Below are positions 26,901 to 37,592 of a DNA stretch of 64,000 nucleotides, piece after piece. Under the pieces are notes generated by a model, which was not told the origin of the DNA, did not search any database, and saw nothing but the letters and a program-made list of their open reading frames with translations. A program made the position numbers and the translations under genes. The first letter of the stretch is position 1. Each line of letters opens with the position of its first letter. Source of the stretch: Liolophura sinensis (Eukaryota > Mollusca > Polyplacophora > Chitonida > Chitonidae); the NCBI RefSeq assembly GCF_032854445.1, contig NC_088305.1, forward strand, positions 21,118,955 through 21,182,954. Direction: 5' to 3'.

Positions 26901-28512
26901 CTTCCTGTTCCTGGTCATCCCTCTCTTCTGTTTCTACCTCTCCTTCTTTGGTATGGTCGTGTCTACACTGCAGATGTTCTACGGACGCCGCAAACTCTCG
27001 AACGTAACCACATGGGCGAAGATGATGCAGGAACATGATGTGGGGATCGACTTGGAGACCGCGCAGTCGCAGTTCATGTGGAACTCTCTCACTCCATACA
27101 TGGTTTTCTTCAGCTCCCTCTTTTTCACCGTTGCCAGCTTTTCGCTGGCGGAAAAGAGTTACATCCCTTGTTCGGAGGTGTGTCTCTTGGCAGGAGCTTT
27201 CGCCTTTCTCAGTTTCATCGCCTTGAGTGACAGTTACGATTTTCTCTTGATCATATCTGTGTTCTGTAGCTTTATGTCCACTCTACCCACATTCATGGCC
27301 GGCTTCCCTTACATACCTGTCTTCACCTGGTTGATTAGCTTTTTATTCTCACCTGTTACGTACATCCAGGTGGGGTCACTGTTCAGGATCAACATTGGCC
27401 TCCCTTCCCTCTCTTACGTCATTGTACCCGTGTTTTTCGTGCGAATGGCAATGAAAAATTCCTGGCAAGGAACATACCGGATTTTGGTTCCTCATTTGGT
27501 GTGTTACTTCTGGTGGAACTTCATGGGTTCTCTTTTCCCTTTCACTACTTGGACTGGTCTGATCCGTGCTGGGGTAGGGTATGCTCTGATGCCTGTCATG
27601 TTACCGGCAATGATCGCGGGAGGGGTGGGGTATGGGTTTTACACTATCCTGGTTGTCATGAAGAGCGATGTGGTGGGAAAACTTCTGGTCACCCTGTTGC
27701 TACTGTGCATCCCCATTCTTCTGACGAAAAGTAAAACGATTTTTGGGGCGAAATTCGAAGCGAAGTACGGCACGGCGAAGAAGGTGTTAATGATATCGCT
27801 GGCAGTTCTGTCTGTGCTTCCGCTGGCTTTCATCAGAATCCCCACACACAAAGTTGTTGACACCCCGCCGTTGCCTTGGGAAACCTACATCCGCCATTGC
27901 TGGACACCGAGTGATTCAAACATGGTGGGGGAGCAAATCAAATGCGCTCACCTGACGGGAGTGAGAGTGAACTGGTCCGGGGTTGTCCGGAGTGTAAAAG
28001 TAACACAGGTAGACAACAGCGTGGAGAAGTTTTTGAATGGTTTGCCCACCGTGTTCGGGGAGCACCTGAAGTGTGTATATGGGCAGCGATATCCTCCCTG
28101 TGACGCAGAGGTGATGAGTGAACAAGAGCTGGACGCTTGTGAGCTGATGAAGGCCAGCAAACACACCTGTCATGTTAAGGAACACAACGTCCTTACCTTC
28201 CAGCTCACGGTTGATGTAGGGGAAGGAGCGGACGCTCATGCTGTCTGGATCAAAGCCGATAACAAGTTCAAGGAAACCGTCCAGGCGTTAGAACCGTCAG
28301 ACCAGGTGGCCTTCACGGCCATCCTGAAGGACGGGTTGGGAGGTCCGACACCTCAGGTTACCCTGCGGCAGCTCACCTGTACCAGCCGGGAGTTACCTAT
28401 CATGCAGATAATCGAGGACGAATTGGAAAGTTTGTACGAGAGAAAAATCAACGAAGTTGTCAAAGTCGCCTTCCATTTTGTGTGGTACCCCTTCCTGGAG
28501 TACGCACCTTAA
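14907..28512 (+). CDS. WFS1: Wolframin (WFS1-like ER membrane protein)
   Basis: Wolframin is a multi-pass ER membrane glycoprotein tied to ER calcium balance and the unfolded-protein response. Exons: 14907-14982 (inferred), 23209-23415, 23980-24180, 25401-25540 and 26746-28512; total 2391 nt, 796 aa, against 890 in human. Exon 2 encodes a SEL1-like helical repeat (VGKHFLSLAEAG, WLIKASRQGNVEA). Exons 3-4 cover the EF-hand-like and linker region. The 588-codon last exon starts at LTKYPRQTVAS and holds about nine to eleven hydrophobic segments, then a cysteine-rich luminal C-terminal domain (CYGxxYPxC-like VYGQRYPPCDAE) and the family-typical end VKVAFHFVWYPFLEY. All splice phases agree. Exon 1 (MATPTGRSEVLE...) rests on ATG context, donor and phase only. 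A stronger donor, GAGG|GTAAGC, at 14943 is also phase 1 and would drop 13 residues. Intron 1 is 8.2 kb and mostly repeat. No breaks are seen. Confidence 0.93.
15745..15948. repeat. 102-bp direct tandem duplication
   Basis: Copies 15745-15846 and 15847-15948 differ at only a few positions, so the duplication is recent. Each contains the imperfect palindrome CACACCTGACCAGGTGACC. Lies in WFS1 intron 1. Confidence 0.95.
15920..16130. repeat. Dispersed repeat D1, copy 1
   Basis: Shares ordered words with 54570-54785 and 60645-60845: CATATGAAAGAG, AATTTCAG, TTATCAGTCTAC, CAGAATAAT, AATAAACACCTTGCAAA. About 200 bp, no long open frame and no terminal repeats seen. Family unknown. Confidence 0.7.
17040..17440. 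repeat. About 180-bp repeat, two copies left of the 44-bp array
   Basis: Two full copies, with a third running into the array. Shared order: GGTATCTCGGAAAGT.CTG, GGGCTCAGGTTTTGC, an AAAGCA..AATAA segment, then TTCCATTGTTGAT, TTTGTGCATAT and TACAAAATGCAGG. The CATTGATGCCCTCTGTGC segment of the 44-bp minisatellite corresponds to the middle of this unit. Confidence 0.7.
17441..21400. repeat. 4-kb minisatellite, 44-bp unit, about 90 copies
   Basis: The unit can be written GTGCACAGTAATGTGAGGGA followed by GATGCTCCATCATTGATGCC and CTCT. About 90 copies, estimated from length over unit size. Recurrent variants are AAAGTGAGG for AATGTGAGG, GAGAGAG, GGAG with one G missing, GAGTTAG, CCGTCATT, and a short form lacking part of CATCATTGA. 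Variant combinations recur in blocks (for example 19150-19330 and 20110-20240), showing duplication of multi-unit segments. Lies wholly in WFS1 intron 1. High identity between copies suggests recent homogenisation. Confidence 0.98.
21466..21702 (-). repeat. SINE family 1, near full length
   Basis: Reverse-oriented copy running from the ATTTATTTGATTGGAGTTTT tail to the tRNA-like head (reverse of GGGGGCCTCCGTGGCTCAGT). The head contains a good A box (GTGGCTCAGTCGG). The central CCCGGGCTCTGCCCGG part is deleted. It sits directly after the 44-bp array. Confidence 0.93.
21703..22040. repeat. About 180-bp repeat, two copies right of the 44-bp array
   Basis: Two diverged units with AATGTTAAGGGTGGT.TCTC, GAGCTCATGTTTTGCACGC, AAGCACAATAAGAT and ATTGATGCTAAATT. 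They match the copies at 17040-17440 on the other side of the minisatellite. Confidence 0.65.
22540..22720. repeat. About 180-bp repeat, further copy
   Basis: GGTATTTTAAAAAGTACTGC, TTGAGCTCAGGTTTTACATG, GGATGTTCCATCCTTGATTT and GTGTGCATATTAATTAC match the same unit. About 500 bp of non-matching AT-rich DNA separates it from the previous copies. Confidence 0.65.
23605..23835. repeat. Dispersed repeats in WFS1 intron 2
   Basis: 23605-23668 (TTTCAAAATATTGGTTGCAG, CAGTTGAAAAGGTTG) matches 55608-55672. 23690-23830 (CCCTATTTTGACAAAATTAT, GGGAGAGATGAAATTGGAAA, TTCAAATTCTGGCTAAATCT) matches the sequence from which the 87-bp array at 62.2-63.0 kb is built. Confidence 0.7.
24222..24489 (-). repeat. 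SINE family 1, full length
   Basis: The best full-length copy in the window, 40 bp after WFS1 exon 3. On the - strand: head GGGGGCCTCCGTGGCTCAGT, A box TGGCTCAGTTGG, B box GAGTTCAAGTCC, the conserved core, and tail AAAACACCAATCAAATAAAT. The A and B boxes mark it as RNA polymerase III-type and tRNA-derived. Confidence 0.95.
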
Positions 28513-28534
28513 GCCGTAGGAACCATCTGTAGTC

Positions 28535-28760
28535 CAGGCCCCAGGATCACGAAGCGATCCTAGAAATAAGTCAAAATTTCAGATGACCTTTAACATGTTG
28601 ATTCTTATGTTACGCACTCAGAATTTTGCTTGACAGTGTAAATTCTGGGTAAGATATTGTACAACAAATTTGAGCTGAAATAACGAATAGGAACATACCA
28701 AATTTTATGATTTAAGTCTGGACATAAGTCTGAGATCGCTCAGTGATCCCAGGGCCCGGG
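28535..28760. mobile_element. Foldback MITE in the WFS1 3' flank, first of two
   Basis: Terminal inverted repeats: CCCAGGATCACGAAGCGATC at left pairs with GATCGCTCAGTGATCCCAGG at right. About 225 bp, no coding capacity. Starts 23 bp after the WFS1 stop codon, so probably transcribed in the 3' UTR. Confidence 0.75.
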
Positions 28761-29004
28761 CCCGTATTTATCATGCAACCAACCTATTGAAAGACTTAAG
28801 TCATAAATTACAAGTCTTTAAAAAACCAAACTCAGAACACGAAAGAACTCAAATTGTGGTTAGTACATTGTTCTGCAGTAAAATATCAGTATGCAAATGT
28901 TCAGCTTTCTGGAGCGAAACATTTTAATTGCAGCTGTGTTAAGACTTTAGTCATAAATTTGAATTTTTGATTTAAGTCGTAAGACGCATGATAAATCTGG
29001 GCCC
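28756..29004. mobile_element. Foldback MITE in the WFS1 3' flank, second of two
   Basis: GGGCCCGTATTTATCATGC at left pairs with GCATGATAAATCTGGGCCC at right; inside, AAGACTTAAGTCATAAATT pairs with AAGACTTTAGTCATAAATT and a third AAGTCGTAAGAC. Shares the GGGCCCGGG junction with the first MITE, so one may have inserted in the other's end. Confidence 0.8.
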
Positions 29005-31021
29005 AGTCTTATTGAGTCTTACTGAGATTATTTTATGAAGCTTTATTTTTATACTGGTGTAGTAAGGAGGCAGGTAATGTTTATTGTGAGTTTTGGTTGT
29101 GTTTTTATTTTTTTTTTTTATTTTTTTTTTTAATTCTAAGGTTTCGACAGTAGCTTTTATGAAACAGTCTATGAAATCATTTATGGAGATTTTATGTTCC
29201 GTTATCAACCCATGTATAACTGCGTGTATTTATCGCGTTCTCACTGATCTGACACCAACCTATAAATAATGCTTTTAATTCTATTTTTCGACCATTTTGA
29301 ATCAAGTATTGTACTATAGGAACTGAGATACTGTCAACAAGAGAAATAGAATCAAAAACTGTCTGAAGTTCAACGACCGCCGCCTGTACATACCTCAAGC
29401 GAGAAACCAACGTACTTTATCTTCCGACTTTCTCTCTGAGGGCTTTGCCTTCCGTGGATGTATACAGATGGTTATAGGTTTACATCGAGTTACCTACTGT
29501 TGGACTCGTCGGTGTGGGAATGTCACTATACCGTCTAACGCAATTGTCACTCGTTAGCTTACAACATAGATAGGAGATGAAAGGTTAAACCCCATTTGTC
29601 ACGTCGTAAATGGAGTTTGTGTACAGTACCTTATTTTAGTTTAAAATATGGGAATATTTCAATGCTTTTTATGCGGCATAAAATAATTACTCTCGTTTCT
29701 TTATTTTTATCGAAATTTTAAATTTATGCTAATTATATATATGTTTATGGTAAAGCATATATGCTGAGTGAGAAAATGGTGGTTGTCAGAAGTAATTCAT
29801 TGTGTTCGAACTTGTGAACAGACGTAGTTTATTTATAGCTGACCCTAAAACTTGCTTTAAAATACATATATTATTATAGCCTATAGAATGGATATTCGTC
29901 ATATTGTATGGTGTTTTACAAACCAACTTGTGTCTGTTGCTGATAAAGTTATCAAGATTTAACGCATCTGTAAGGGTTATATTACAGTTTACTAAAACAA
30001 ACTGAAATTAAATGCGCTTTATATAATACAAACTAAATCAAAGTTATATAAGATGGATTTTAAGTAACACATTTAATTTGTAAATTAAATTACGTAACTA
30101 TATATGGTTATATAACAAAAACTAAATCAAAGTTATATTAGATAGATTTTAACTAACACATTTAATTTGTAAATTAATTTAATTTGTAAATTAAATGTAC
30201 GTAACTATACATGGTTAAGGTATAATTTAGTTTTGTTTTCTTGAGCTGTGTTTATGTTGATGTTGTTACAAGTTACTGTGTGTCGCACTGTCATTCAGAC
30301 AAAGTTTTGACCTAAAAATTTTGTCAAAAATCCCATACTCGCTAATCAAATCAATTTTTCTATGTTTACCAAGAATAGCTCAAGTTATTTGCCATTCAGT
30401 GAATATCCGACTCGGACTTCTACTATTTATAGTGTTATAATGATGATATTGTTTGAAAGAAGTTATTATCCGACACAGTTTATATATTTTAGAAACATTA
30501 TTACAGATTTTGCACGCTAACACATTCGCAAACGAGGCTGGTATTTTGTTGTAAGAAAATTATTTCAACTATTTTAAAATAATTTTAAGAAATTGATTGG
30601 ATTGATGATCGATTTCTTTACCAAACTCCTTCAGTTTAGCCTCTTTAATTTAGAACTTGTATATGTGCAGATTTCGTTTTCGTTATTAATTTACCCATAT
30701 GTTTCTTTGTTTTCCTTTTATATACGCCAGAATTAACGTATTGTTCACAGAGAGCCGCCCAAATATGTTACTGTCGAAGATCTTCCAGTATCAAACAAAA
30801 TGTCCGCATTTTTCGCACCCAACATCTTTCGTCATCTGAACGCTGTTGTTGTTGCAGAGAGTGCAGTTGGCTCACTTTATCTAAACTGGCTTGACGTATA
30901 TATGTACTAATTTCGTACAAGCTAGTACCTGCGATTACTTTTCTAATGGAATCCTGTGAGTTTCTTTGGAGATAGTTTTGTAACATTTACCTTCAAACTC
31001 AACCCTAAATGCTATAATGGA
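29005..31021. other. AT-rich intergenic, WFS1 3' flank
   Basis: Very AT-rich, with T-runs at about 29106-29135. A short duplicated block (ACTAAATCAAAGTTATAT with AACACATTTAATTTGTAAAT) lies at 30025-30200. No gene is seen. The WFS1 polyadenylation site is not clear. Confidence 0.4.
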
Positions 31022-31217
31022 CTGTCACGGTGAGTTCAAGTCCAGCTTATGCTAGCCATCCTTTCTTGTCATATTTGAGATGGGCTTCTGGCAACCTGCT
31101 GATTGTCGTTGTTTCCCCCGAGTTCTGTCCTGCTTCCCCCAACCATAACGCTAGCCGTCGTCTTATAAGTAAGAAATCTTGAGTACGGCGTAAAACATTA
31201 GTCAAGTAAGTAAATGC
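31022..31217 (+). repeat. SINE family 1, diverged, head truncated
   Basis: B-box-like GAGTTCAAGTCCAGC, CTTCTGGCAACCTGC, CCATAACGCTAGCCGTCGTC and GAGTACGGCGTAAAACATTA mark the core and tail. Many differences from other copies, so old. Confidence 0.85.
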
Positions 31218-32100
31218 TAATGGAAATATGCCACGTACTTGTGGACATAAAATATGTTTTCTGCCCAATCGTGTAAATAAGTATACACCATTTGTTTTCC
31301 AAAGTCAGTTTCTGGAGGACAAAGGGCCTGAATCACAAAATGTTTCTACTATAGCTGTGGGAAAATAATTCTATATTTCTTGACCTGTTCATTGATTGGA
31401 AACTTGTTCTCCATGCCTAACGCGAACCTTATAAAGTGTGGCAGGTTTCTAAAACATTCCTATGAATGCCCTGATTATTATTATCAAATTTATTAGTTTG
31501 GCAGAATTAATGCTTCATTTTGTTGATATCGATTGCACTGGTTTCTTGATTCTTATTTTGTTTTTTTAATATGTTATAATTTTATATTCTAATCTTGCAA
31601 TATATAATTAATGATGGGAATCAGTTTTTTTGTTATTCAAAATTAAATTAATTCACTGTGTAATTTGACAAAGTTAATTTAATTAAATATACTTTGTAAT
31701 TCGCTTAGTAAATTGCTTCCTTGTATTTAGTCTACCCGTAAACAGCATTATTGTGTGGTTTCCTTCTGGTCAACCCAGTCCAAAAAGTTGCAGATTTGTC
31801 GATTGAAACGGTAATTCGAGTCTTCAGTGGTGAGTTGGCATACATTCTTCTTTCTTTGCATAATGTCAGATTGATCTCTACTGAGTGACGTCATGCATAT
31901 TAACCCGCCCTTCAAGTGACATGTTGCAGAGATATGGAAAGATTTATGAGCTTACGTGGTATACATGAGAACTGACTTGTGCCGTTTGCCACTACCATGC
32001 TTTATCTGTTCTCACAGTCTTCATCTGCGACAAGGAGTAGTAAGCCTTCGGGGTTTACCGCTGACGGTGAACAAAACCTGTGACGAAGGATATATATATC
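31218..32100. other. AT-rich intergenic, nothing seen
   Basis: No open frame, repeat or signal that I can support. Confidence 0.35.
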
Positions 32101-32107
32101 TATTTAG

Positions 32108-32370
32108 CAGGGGATAAGTGATTTAGATGGCTGCCTTTCATGCAATTCGCTACGAAATGCACACAAGGCGCGGGTTCAAATCCTGTCTTGGGTAGGGAAT
32201 GAGTATAGATTTCCTACCTGTCAATGTCAGCATGTATAAGTCACAGGTGGGGAAGTTCATCAATAACTTGCCTAAAGTGAGTTATTGATGAACCCGCCAC
32301 TCATAAAACTGAGGTCCATCCTATCAGTGAAAAACTCTTATGGCGTTAAACATCAGTCAGTTAAATGATT
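32108..32370 (+). repeat. Possible tRNA-derived SINE, family 3
   Basis: A B box, GCGGGTTCAAATCC, stands at 32168 and the element ends in GGCGTTAAACATCAGTCAGT, a common SINE-type tail. The middle holds a hairpin (GTTCATCAATAACT ... AGTTATTGATGAAC). Only one copy is clear in this window. Confidence 0.5.
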
Positions 32371-33134
32371 GAATTTATCTGGCAACAAAGCAAGGATCTC
32401 GTGATTTAAAGGAATGTTTCCTTTCACTAATATATTTAGGCTGCCCTGAGGCGAATTTGTCCATGTACTGAACACCGAAATGCACGAATTGGGGTGTTAA
32501 AGGTAAAAAAAATATGCCTAAACTACATCATGTGACGTTTGAAAAATGTAGGGCAAACTTTGTGGACATTAATTTACCGATCACCTGTCTCACCCTGTTC
32601 CAGAGGCTCTCTTTCTCAAGTTCGTCTACTCTAAATTACATTTTGTGAAACTTTTTTACAGACGCCCATGCTATAGCAAATGCGATTAAAAAAGTGGTCT
32701 AAAAATTTTGACAAATCACGTGATACAGTAGGACAGACGGGCTATTTTTTACCTTTATAGCAATAATAGAGTTCGAACTTGAAACTCGCGTATTGAAAAA
32801 CCTCCCTCCAAACGTTGAATTGTCGGTATGGTAAATATAATGTTGGCTTAGATGATGTTTTGGCTCTTGTTATACTAATTTTATGGTTGTTGTATAATTA
32901 ATGTTACTAAAATATACATGACATTGATTTTTACATAACTAACACCGATTTGTTAAGATTATGTTTGAAAATAAAATCATGAAAAAAATTCATTAAAAGC
33001 AAGTAAGTTGGTGTTTTGTCTGCTAAATGACATCTTGGTATTTTTCTTGCTAGATGACATCATGTAGCACCCTGATGGGATGGCGCATTTAGTTTTAATG
33101 TCTAACAGTGTATTTACATGATTGCATTATTGGC

Positions 33135-33320
33135 CCTGACTCAGACGGTTCAACCTCTGGCCAGCTGTGAATGTACAACCCTTCCACTAATGAGTTCGAG
33201 GTCGTGTGATCGAATCCATCTCCGACTACTTTTGCTGCTGCTTTTAGTCATGATTCCGACTTACTCCACCCAATTAAGTTGACCGCTGGCGAGTATGGCG
33301 TTAAAACTTGCAAATAGCGA
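33135..33320 (+). repeat. Possible tRNA-derived SINE, diverged
   Basis: GGTCGTGTGATCGAATCCATC has a B-box form and the end reads GAGTATGGCGTTAAAACTTGC, like other SINE tails here. Head and body do not match family 1 by eye. Confidence 0.4.
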
Positions 33321-33454
33321 TAAAAGCCACAAAAGTTCCAGATACGACATACTGTAATTCTTCAATTTTCCTAGGACATGTCAGCGTTGAAAACTAATAA
33401 TGTCATTTCTGTTTCATTTTTTTTCTCTCGAATATTAACGATATGAATAGGTGT

Positions 33455-33570
33455 TGTTAATTAGACTAACAATATGAGAAAAGAGAAATCGTGTATTTAT
33501 GTTACATGCATATTGGCTAAACCAGATGACCTCAAAAATTCGCAGAATTAGGTAGACACGAACAGAACCT
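33455..33570. repeat. Dispersed repeat D2, copy 1
   Basis: Shares AATATGAGAAAAGAGAAA, TACATGCATATTGGCTAAA and CCTCAAAAATTCGCAGAATTAGG with 45410-45525, where the words are slightly changed. Short, no coding capacity. Confidence 0.55.
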
Positions 33571-34514
33571 TCAGGATATTTGAGATATTGCTGCTGATAG
33601 GCCCCCTAGTTTAAGCGTAAAATTTAAGAAGGCTTCCTATTTTTATTTTCATTGGGCCCATCGTAAACATTTGAGTCATCTTGGAGACATGAATGTCACG
33701 GAAAATAGCGAAAATTGCCGATGTGTTTTCTCCCGAAATTCAGCGGTTTCGCAGTTTCCCTGGTGCCTCATCCAGAATTTGAAATCTGTAATCAATTATA
33801 AACAATTCATTGCAAGCAAGGCTTCTCTCTGGCGACTCCGAGCTTCCTGTCGTACAAGGTTGACGAGTTGTACAATAGACATCTATATACATAATACATG
33901 ACATGGTATGTCATCAACAGCAGACTTCAATATCACGGATAAAACCGAGAACTCCCGAGTTGGAGTACTGCGGAGAACAGCTGTATATGATTATGTATAC
34001 AAAGTTGGAGGTATTTACCGCTTAGAAAGTACAGACACTTCTCAGGGAAAAGACGGTTGACATATGTTTTAACTTTTCTTTCCCTCCACGAGATCTTTGA
34101 ATGTTTCCATATGTGACAAGGATCATGAATGTGTCTCCATCGTTTGAGGCTCTGGACGAGTAGGTTTAAGCGTATTAATGATGCTCTTTGAACAGCAAAA
34201 TATTGCAATTATCGTACGATGAACAACTATTGTTAGGTAGCAAAGTATTCATTAAAATCAGCGTTATTTGTACCTATTAATGAGCAATTGAAAACTGTCT
34301 GATAAATATCGATAATTTCTTGTTAGGGCGAAATTTGTTGCGTTCTTTTGTAGGCGCATGCTGTTTTAAAATACGGGCAACATAATTTAAGGTTGTTGCC
34401 TTTTAGTTATTTAAAATACTGTAACTAAATTTAAAATATAAATACGTGTACCGATTGGGTTTGTAGTGATAAACCCTAGAGGTTTGTATATGATGAAGCC
34501 GGTTTATATGATTT

Positions 34515-34523
34515 TATATAAAA
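34515..34523 (+). promoter_or_regulatory. TATA box of the 34.6-kb gene
   Basis: TATATAAAA, a near-consensus TATA box, predicts transcription start at about 34545, just before the first ATG at 34555. Confidence 0.6.
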
Positions 34524-34554
34524 CCATCTCAACCCTCCATATCAAAGTCACCAC

Positions 34555-35331
34555 ATGAGGAAAAACTTTAAACTGTCACCGTTGTTTTCAAAATGGCGCT
34601 GTGAATTTCCTCGGCTAAATGCTGTTCCATTGAGAAGACGAAAATGCAAAGTGACACGAGAAGAGTGTGACGTAATTTGTCCTCAGTCCAACTGTACAAT
34701 GATGCTGCTTGCTTCCCGCGGTAGGCTGCTGGCTTCATGTTTGTTTCTTATTGTATCTTCTCCGACTTGGGCAAACCCGTCTTTGCAAGGAGCCAGAAGT
34801 GTCCCACAGACGCTTGATATTCTCATCAATGGAGACCATGACGATATGGACACGGACAAAGTCCAAAAGGAGAAAAACTTAGCGCGAGCCAGGGGACAAG
34901 TTTGTGATTTTCATTTCACCGTGGCTACGGAAAATGTCGAGCGTTTGTGCACGGACCCGAAGTTGATTAACCGCGTTGAAGAATTAGAGGTGAAACTCGA
35001 GCATCTCCGACCGGAGGCACGATCGTCACCTTCGGTAAAACCCGTGGTAGCAGGAAATACCTCTGCCGAAGTCAGTGCGCTGAAAGAGCGCATGGCGAAA
35101 TTGGAGACGGAGTTGCGAGAGCTTCAAAAGCGAGCTTTAGATTCAGTGGCAGCTTTAGAGGAAAAAGAGTTTACAAACGTTCCCAATGCGACAGAAGATG
35201 AACTCGAAGTTTTGTCGGCAAAGCTACCAAGAGGAATACAATTGAGCAAGTATAACATACTAACGCATGCTGCCATGCAGATTTTTTATGTGATATATGG
35301 AAAAGACGGATCTGCACGGAGGACCTCATAA
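34555..35331 (+). CDS. Secreted or type II membrane protein with coiled coil, unknown
   Basis: An uninterrupted 258-codon frame behind a TATA box. From the second start at 34699 (MMLLASRGRLL...) it opens with a signal peptide of about 25 residues ending TWA|NP, giving 210 aa. From the first ATG the same hydrophobic stretch would sit after a 48-residue basic, Cys-containing N-terminus and could act as a signal anchor. After an acidic segment (NGDHDDMDTDK) come heptad-like stretches (RVEELEVKLEHL, LKERMAKLETELRELQKR) typical of a coiled coil, a possible N-glycosylation site (NTSA) and a tail rich in acidic residues. I do not recognise the family. The frame may be a first exon: CAA|GTATAA near 35250 is a possible donor. 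A coiled coil before C1q or SRCR domains is a known mollusc and animal layout, but a link to the SRCR exons 4 kb away is unproven. Confidence 0.6.
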   Translation: MRKNFKLSPLFSKWRCEFPRLNAVPLRRRKCKVTREECDVICPQSNCTMMLLASRGRLLASCLFLIVSSPTWANPSLQGARSVPQTLDILINGDHDDMDTDKVQKEKNLARARGQVCDFHFTVATENVERLCTDPKLINRVEELEVKLEHLRPEARSSPSVKPVVAGNTSAEVSALKERMAKLETELRELQKRALDSVAALEEKEFTNVPNATEDELEVLSAKLPRGIQLSKYNILTHAAMQIFYVIYGKDGSARRTS

Positions 35332-35900
35332 AACTGTTTTATCAGAAAAGTTAGCATAGATTACATATAATTCATTAGTTTTTTGTTTGTCTGTTTTTTT
35401 TTTTACTTGACAAAATTTACAGTGAGAAAATGGAGCAGTCCAATATTTACGAGCAAATGTATACTTCCGTCTTGTTTCACCTTACCTAACCGTTAAATTC
35501 CATTCGTCTTTCCAATAGTGAATGGACTTTCGAAAAACACCTGTTAGGATTAAGTTTAGTAAGCGCAGAATCCCTAACAAGAGATAGGTCACCTTATTTA
35601 TCTAAAATATAAATTTGCAATTTATCATTTGTTCTCAAAACGAAATTTCATTGGCTGACTATATTATTGATGCAGCATGTGAAAGACATGTCTGATATAT
35701 ATTCACGTCAGATTATTATGGTATGATGAAATCGGTGGTTAAGGTTTTAAAGGATGCATTGGTGTACATCAGTGCACACCATGGAGGAGCTTTGTATTCA
35801 TTCAGAGGTCGCATGGTATTTCAGTGGCGGCAGCACTTTGGCGGCATGAGATCGCCCTGCTGCAAGGAGATAACTTGAGTACGGAGCAAAACTCCTACTG
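35332..35900. other. Non-coding flank, nothing seen
   Basis: AT-rich 3' flank of the preceding frame; no AATAAA close to its stop codon, which fits the possibility that the frame continues in another exon. Confidence 0.35.
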
Positions 35901-35904
35901 GTAC

Positions 35905-37400
35905 ATGAATGGTTTGTCTGTGTTCATTGGTATGTCTTGTAGCCAATGGTTGGTATATATATGAATGTATGTTGTGAACGATGACTGGTATATGAAAGTT
36001 TTGTTGGCGGTGATTTGTGTATAGATATATAAATCTATTAATGTTTCAGTTGTGGTATGTGAATATTTGTTTTTTGGCAGATGATTTGGTCTAATTTGGG
36101 GCCGTTCATTGGTCTATGAGTGGCTGGTGTGTGGTCGAAGATTGGTATATAAATGTCTATTTTGTGGCCTTTGCTTAGTATATGAATGTCTCAGTGATTT
36201 GTGGCCGAAAATCAGTATATGTATGTCTGATTTGTTGCCGTTTATTAGCATATCGGTGACTGGTGCATGATCGAAGATTGGTATATAAATGTCCCTTTTT
36301 ATGACCGCTGATTGGTATATGAATGTCCTGTTTGTGGCCGAAGATAGGTGTATGAATGTCCTGTTTGTGGCCGAAGATTGGTAAATGAATGCCCTGTTTG
36401 TGGCCCAAGATTGGTATATGAATGTTTAGTTTGTGGCCGAAGATAGGTGTATGAATGTCCTTTTTGTGGCCGAAGATTGGTATATGAATGTCTAGTTTGT
36501 GGCTGCAGACTGGAATATGTGTGTCTGTTTTGTGGTCAAAGATTCATATGAATGTATGTTTTGTGGTCGTTGATTGGTATATAAATGTCTAGTTTGAAAA
36601 TGCAGATTGGCATGTGAACGTGTAGTTTGAGAATGCTGATTGGATTATGAATGTCTGATTTGTGGCCGTTTATTGGTATATCAGTGGTTGGTGAAAAGAT
36701 TGGTATATAAATGTCTATTTTGTGGCCGTTGATTGGTATATGAATGTCGGATTTGTGACCGTTGCATAGTGTCTGAATATCTTGTTTGTGGCCGGTAATT
36801 GGTATATAAATGCCTGATTTGTGCTCGAAGATTGGTATAGGAATGTCTGGCTTTTGGCCGAAGATTGGAATATGAATGTCTATTTTGTGGCCAGAAGTTG
36901 GAATATGAATGTTTGTTTTGTGGCCGTTTATTGGTATACGAATGTCTAGTTTCAGAATGCTGATTAGAATATGAATGTCCAGTTTGAGAGTGCTGATTGG
37001 AATATGAATGTCTATTTTGTGGCCAAAAGTTGGAATATAAATGTCTGTTTTGTGGCCGTTTATTGGTATACGAATGTCTAGTTTTAGAATGCTGATTGGA
37101 GTATGAATGTCCAGTTTGAGAATGCTGATTGGAATATGAATGTGTATTTTGTGGTCGATGATTTTTGTATAAATATAACACTTTTTTTTAACTTGTTTTG
37201 TTGTTTTTAATAAGTCTGTTCTATGGCTAATGATTGGTATGTGAATGTCAGGTATATATGTATGTGAATATCTGTTTTATGGATGTAGCTTGGAATATGA
37301 ATGTATGTCTTATGGGCGTTGATTCGTATATAAGTACCTTTTGTGGCGGTTGAATATACGGCATCGTGTATGTTATACGACCTCCACGTGCAAAATTTTA
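35905..37400. repeat. Minisatellite, about 33-bp unit
   Basis: Unit built on TTGGTATATGAATGTC followed by TGTTTTGTGGCCGAAGA; roughly 40 diverged copies with variants (AATGCTGATTGG for GGCCGAAGATTGG). Because 33 is a multiple of three, a - strand frame stays open at 36681-37181 and spells an 11-residue repeat such as HSYTNKRPQNR. Outer copies are more diverged than the centre. No unique coding sequence flanks it. Confidence 0.92.
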
Positions 37401-37592
37401 CCAAAACTGTGAGTCATTAATTGTCATATTAAGCATCTAAAGCATCTAATGTCGCAGCACTAAATAGCGTGTAGATACACACGAGGATACAGGGTAACAC
37501 TTTATATGATCACAACAATGAGTTTTGGTTAAACTGGATGTAAAAATGACCTTCGTCTCAATTTCTTGCTTTTATGTCCTAGCTTAGTTCAA

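Noticed and set aside
32160-32185. tRNA gene around GGGTTCAAATCC
   Set aside because: Only a B box is present; no cloverleaf can be drawn. Assigned to a SINE-like element.
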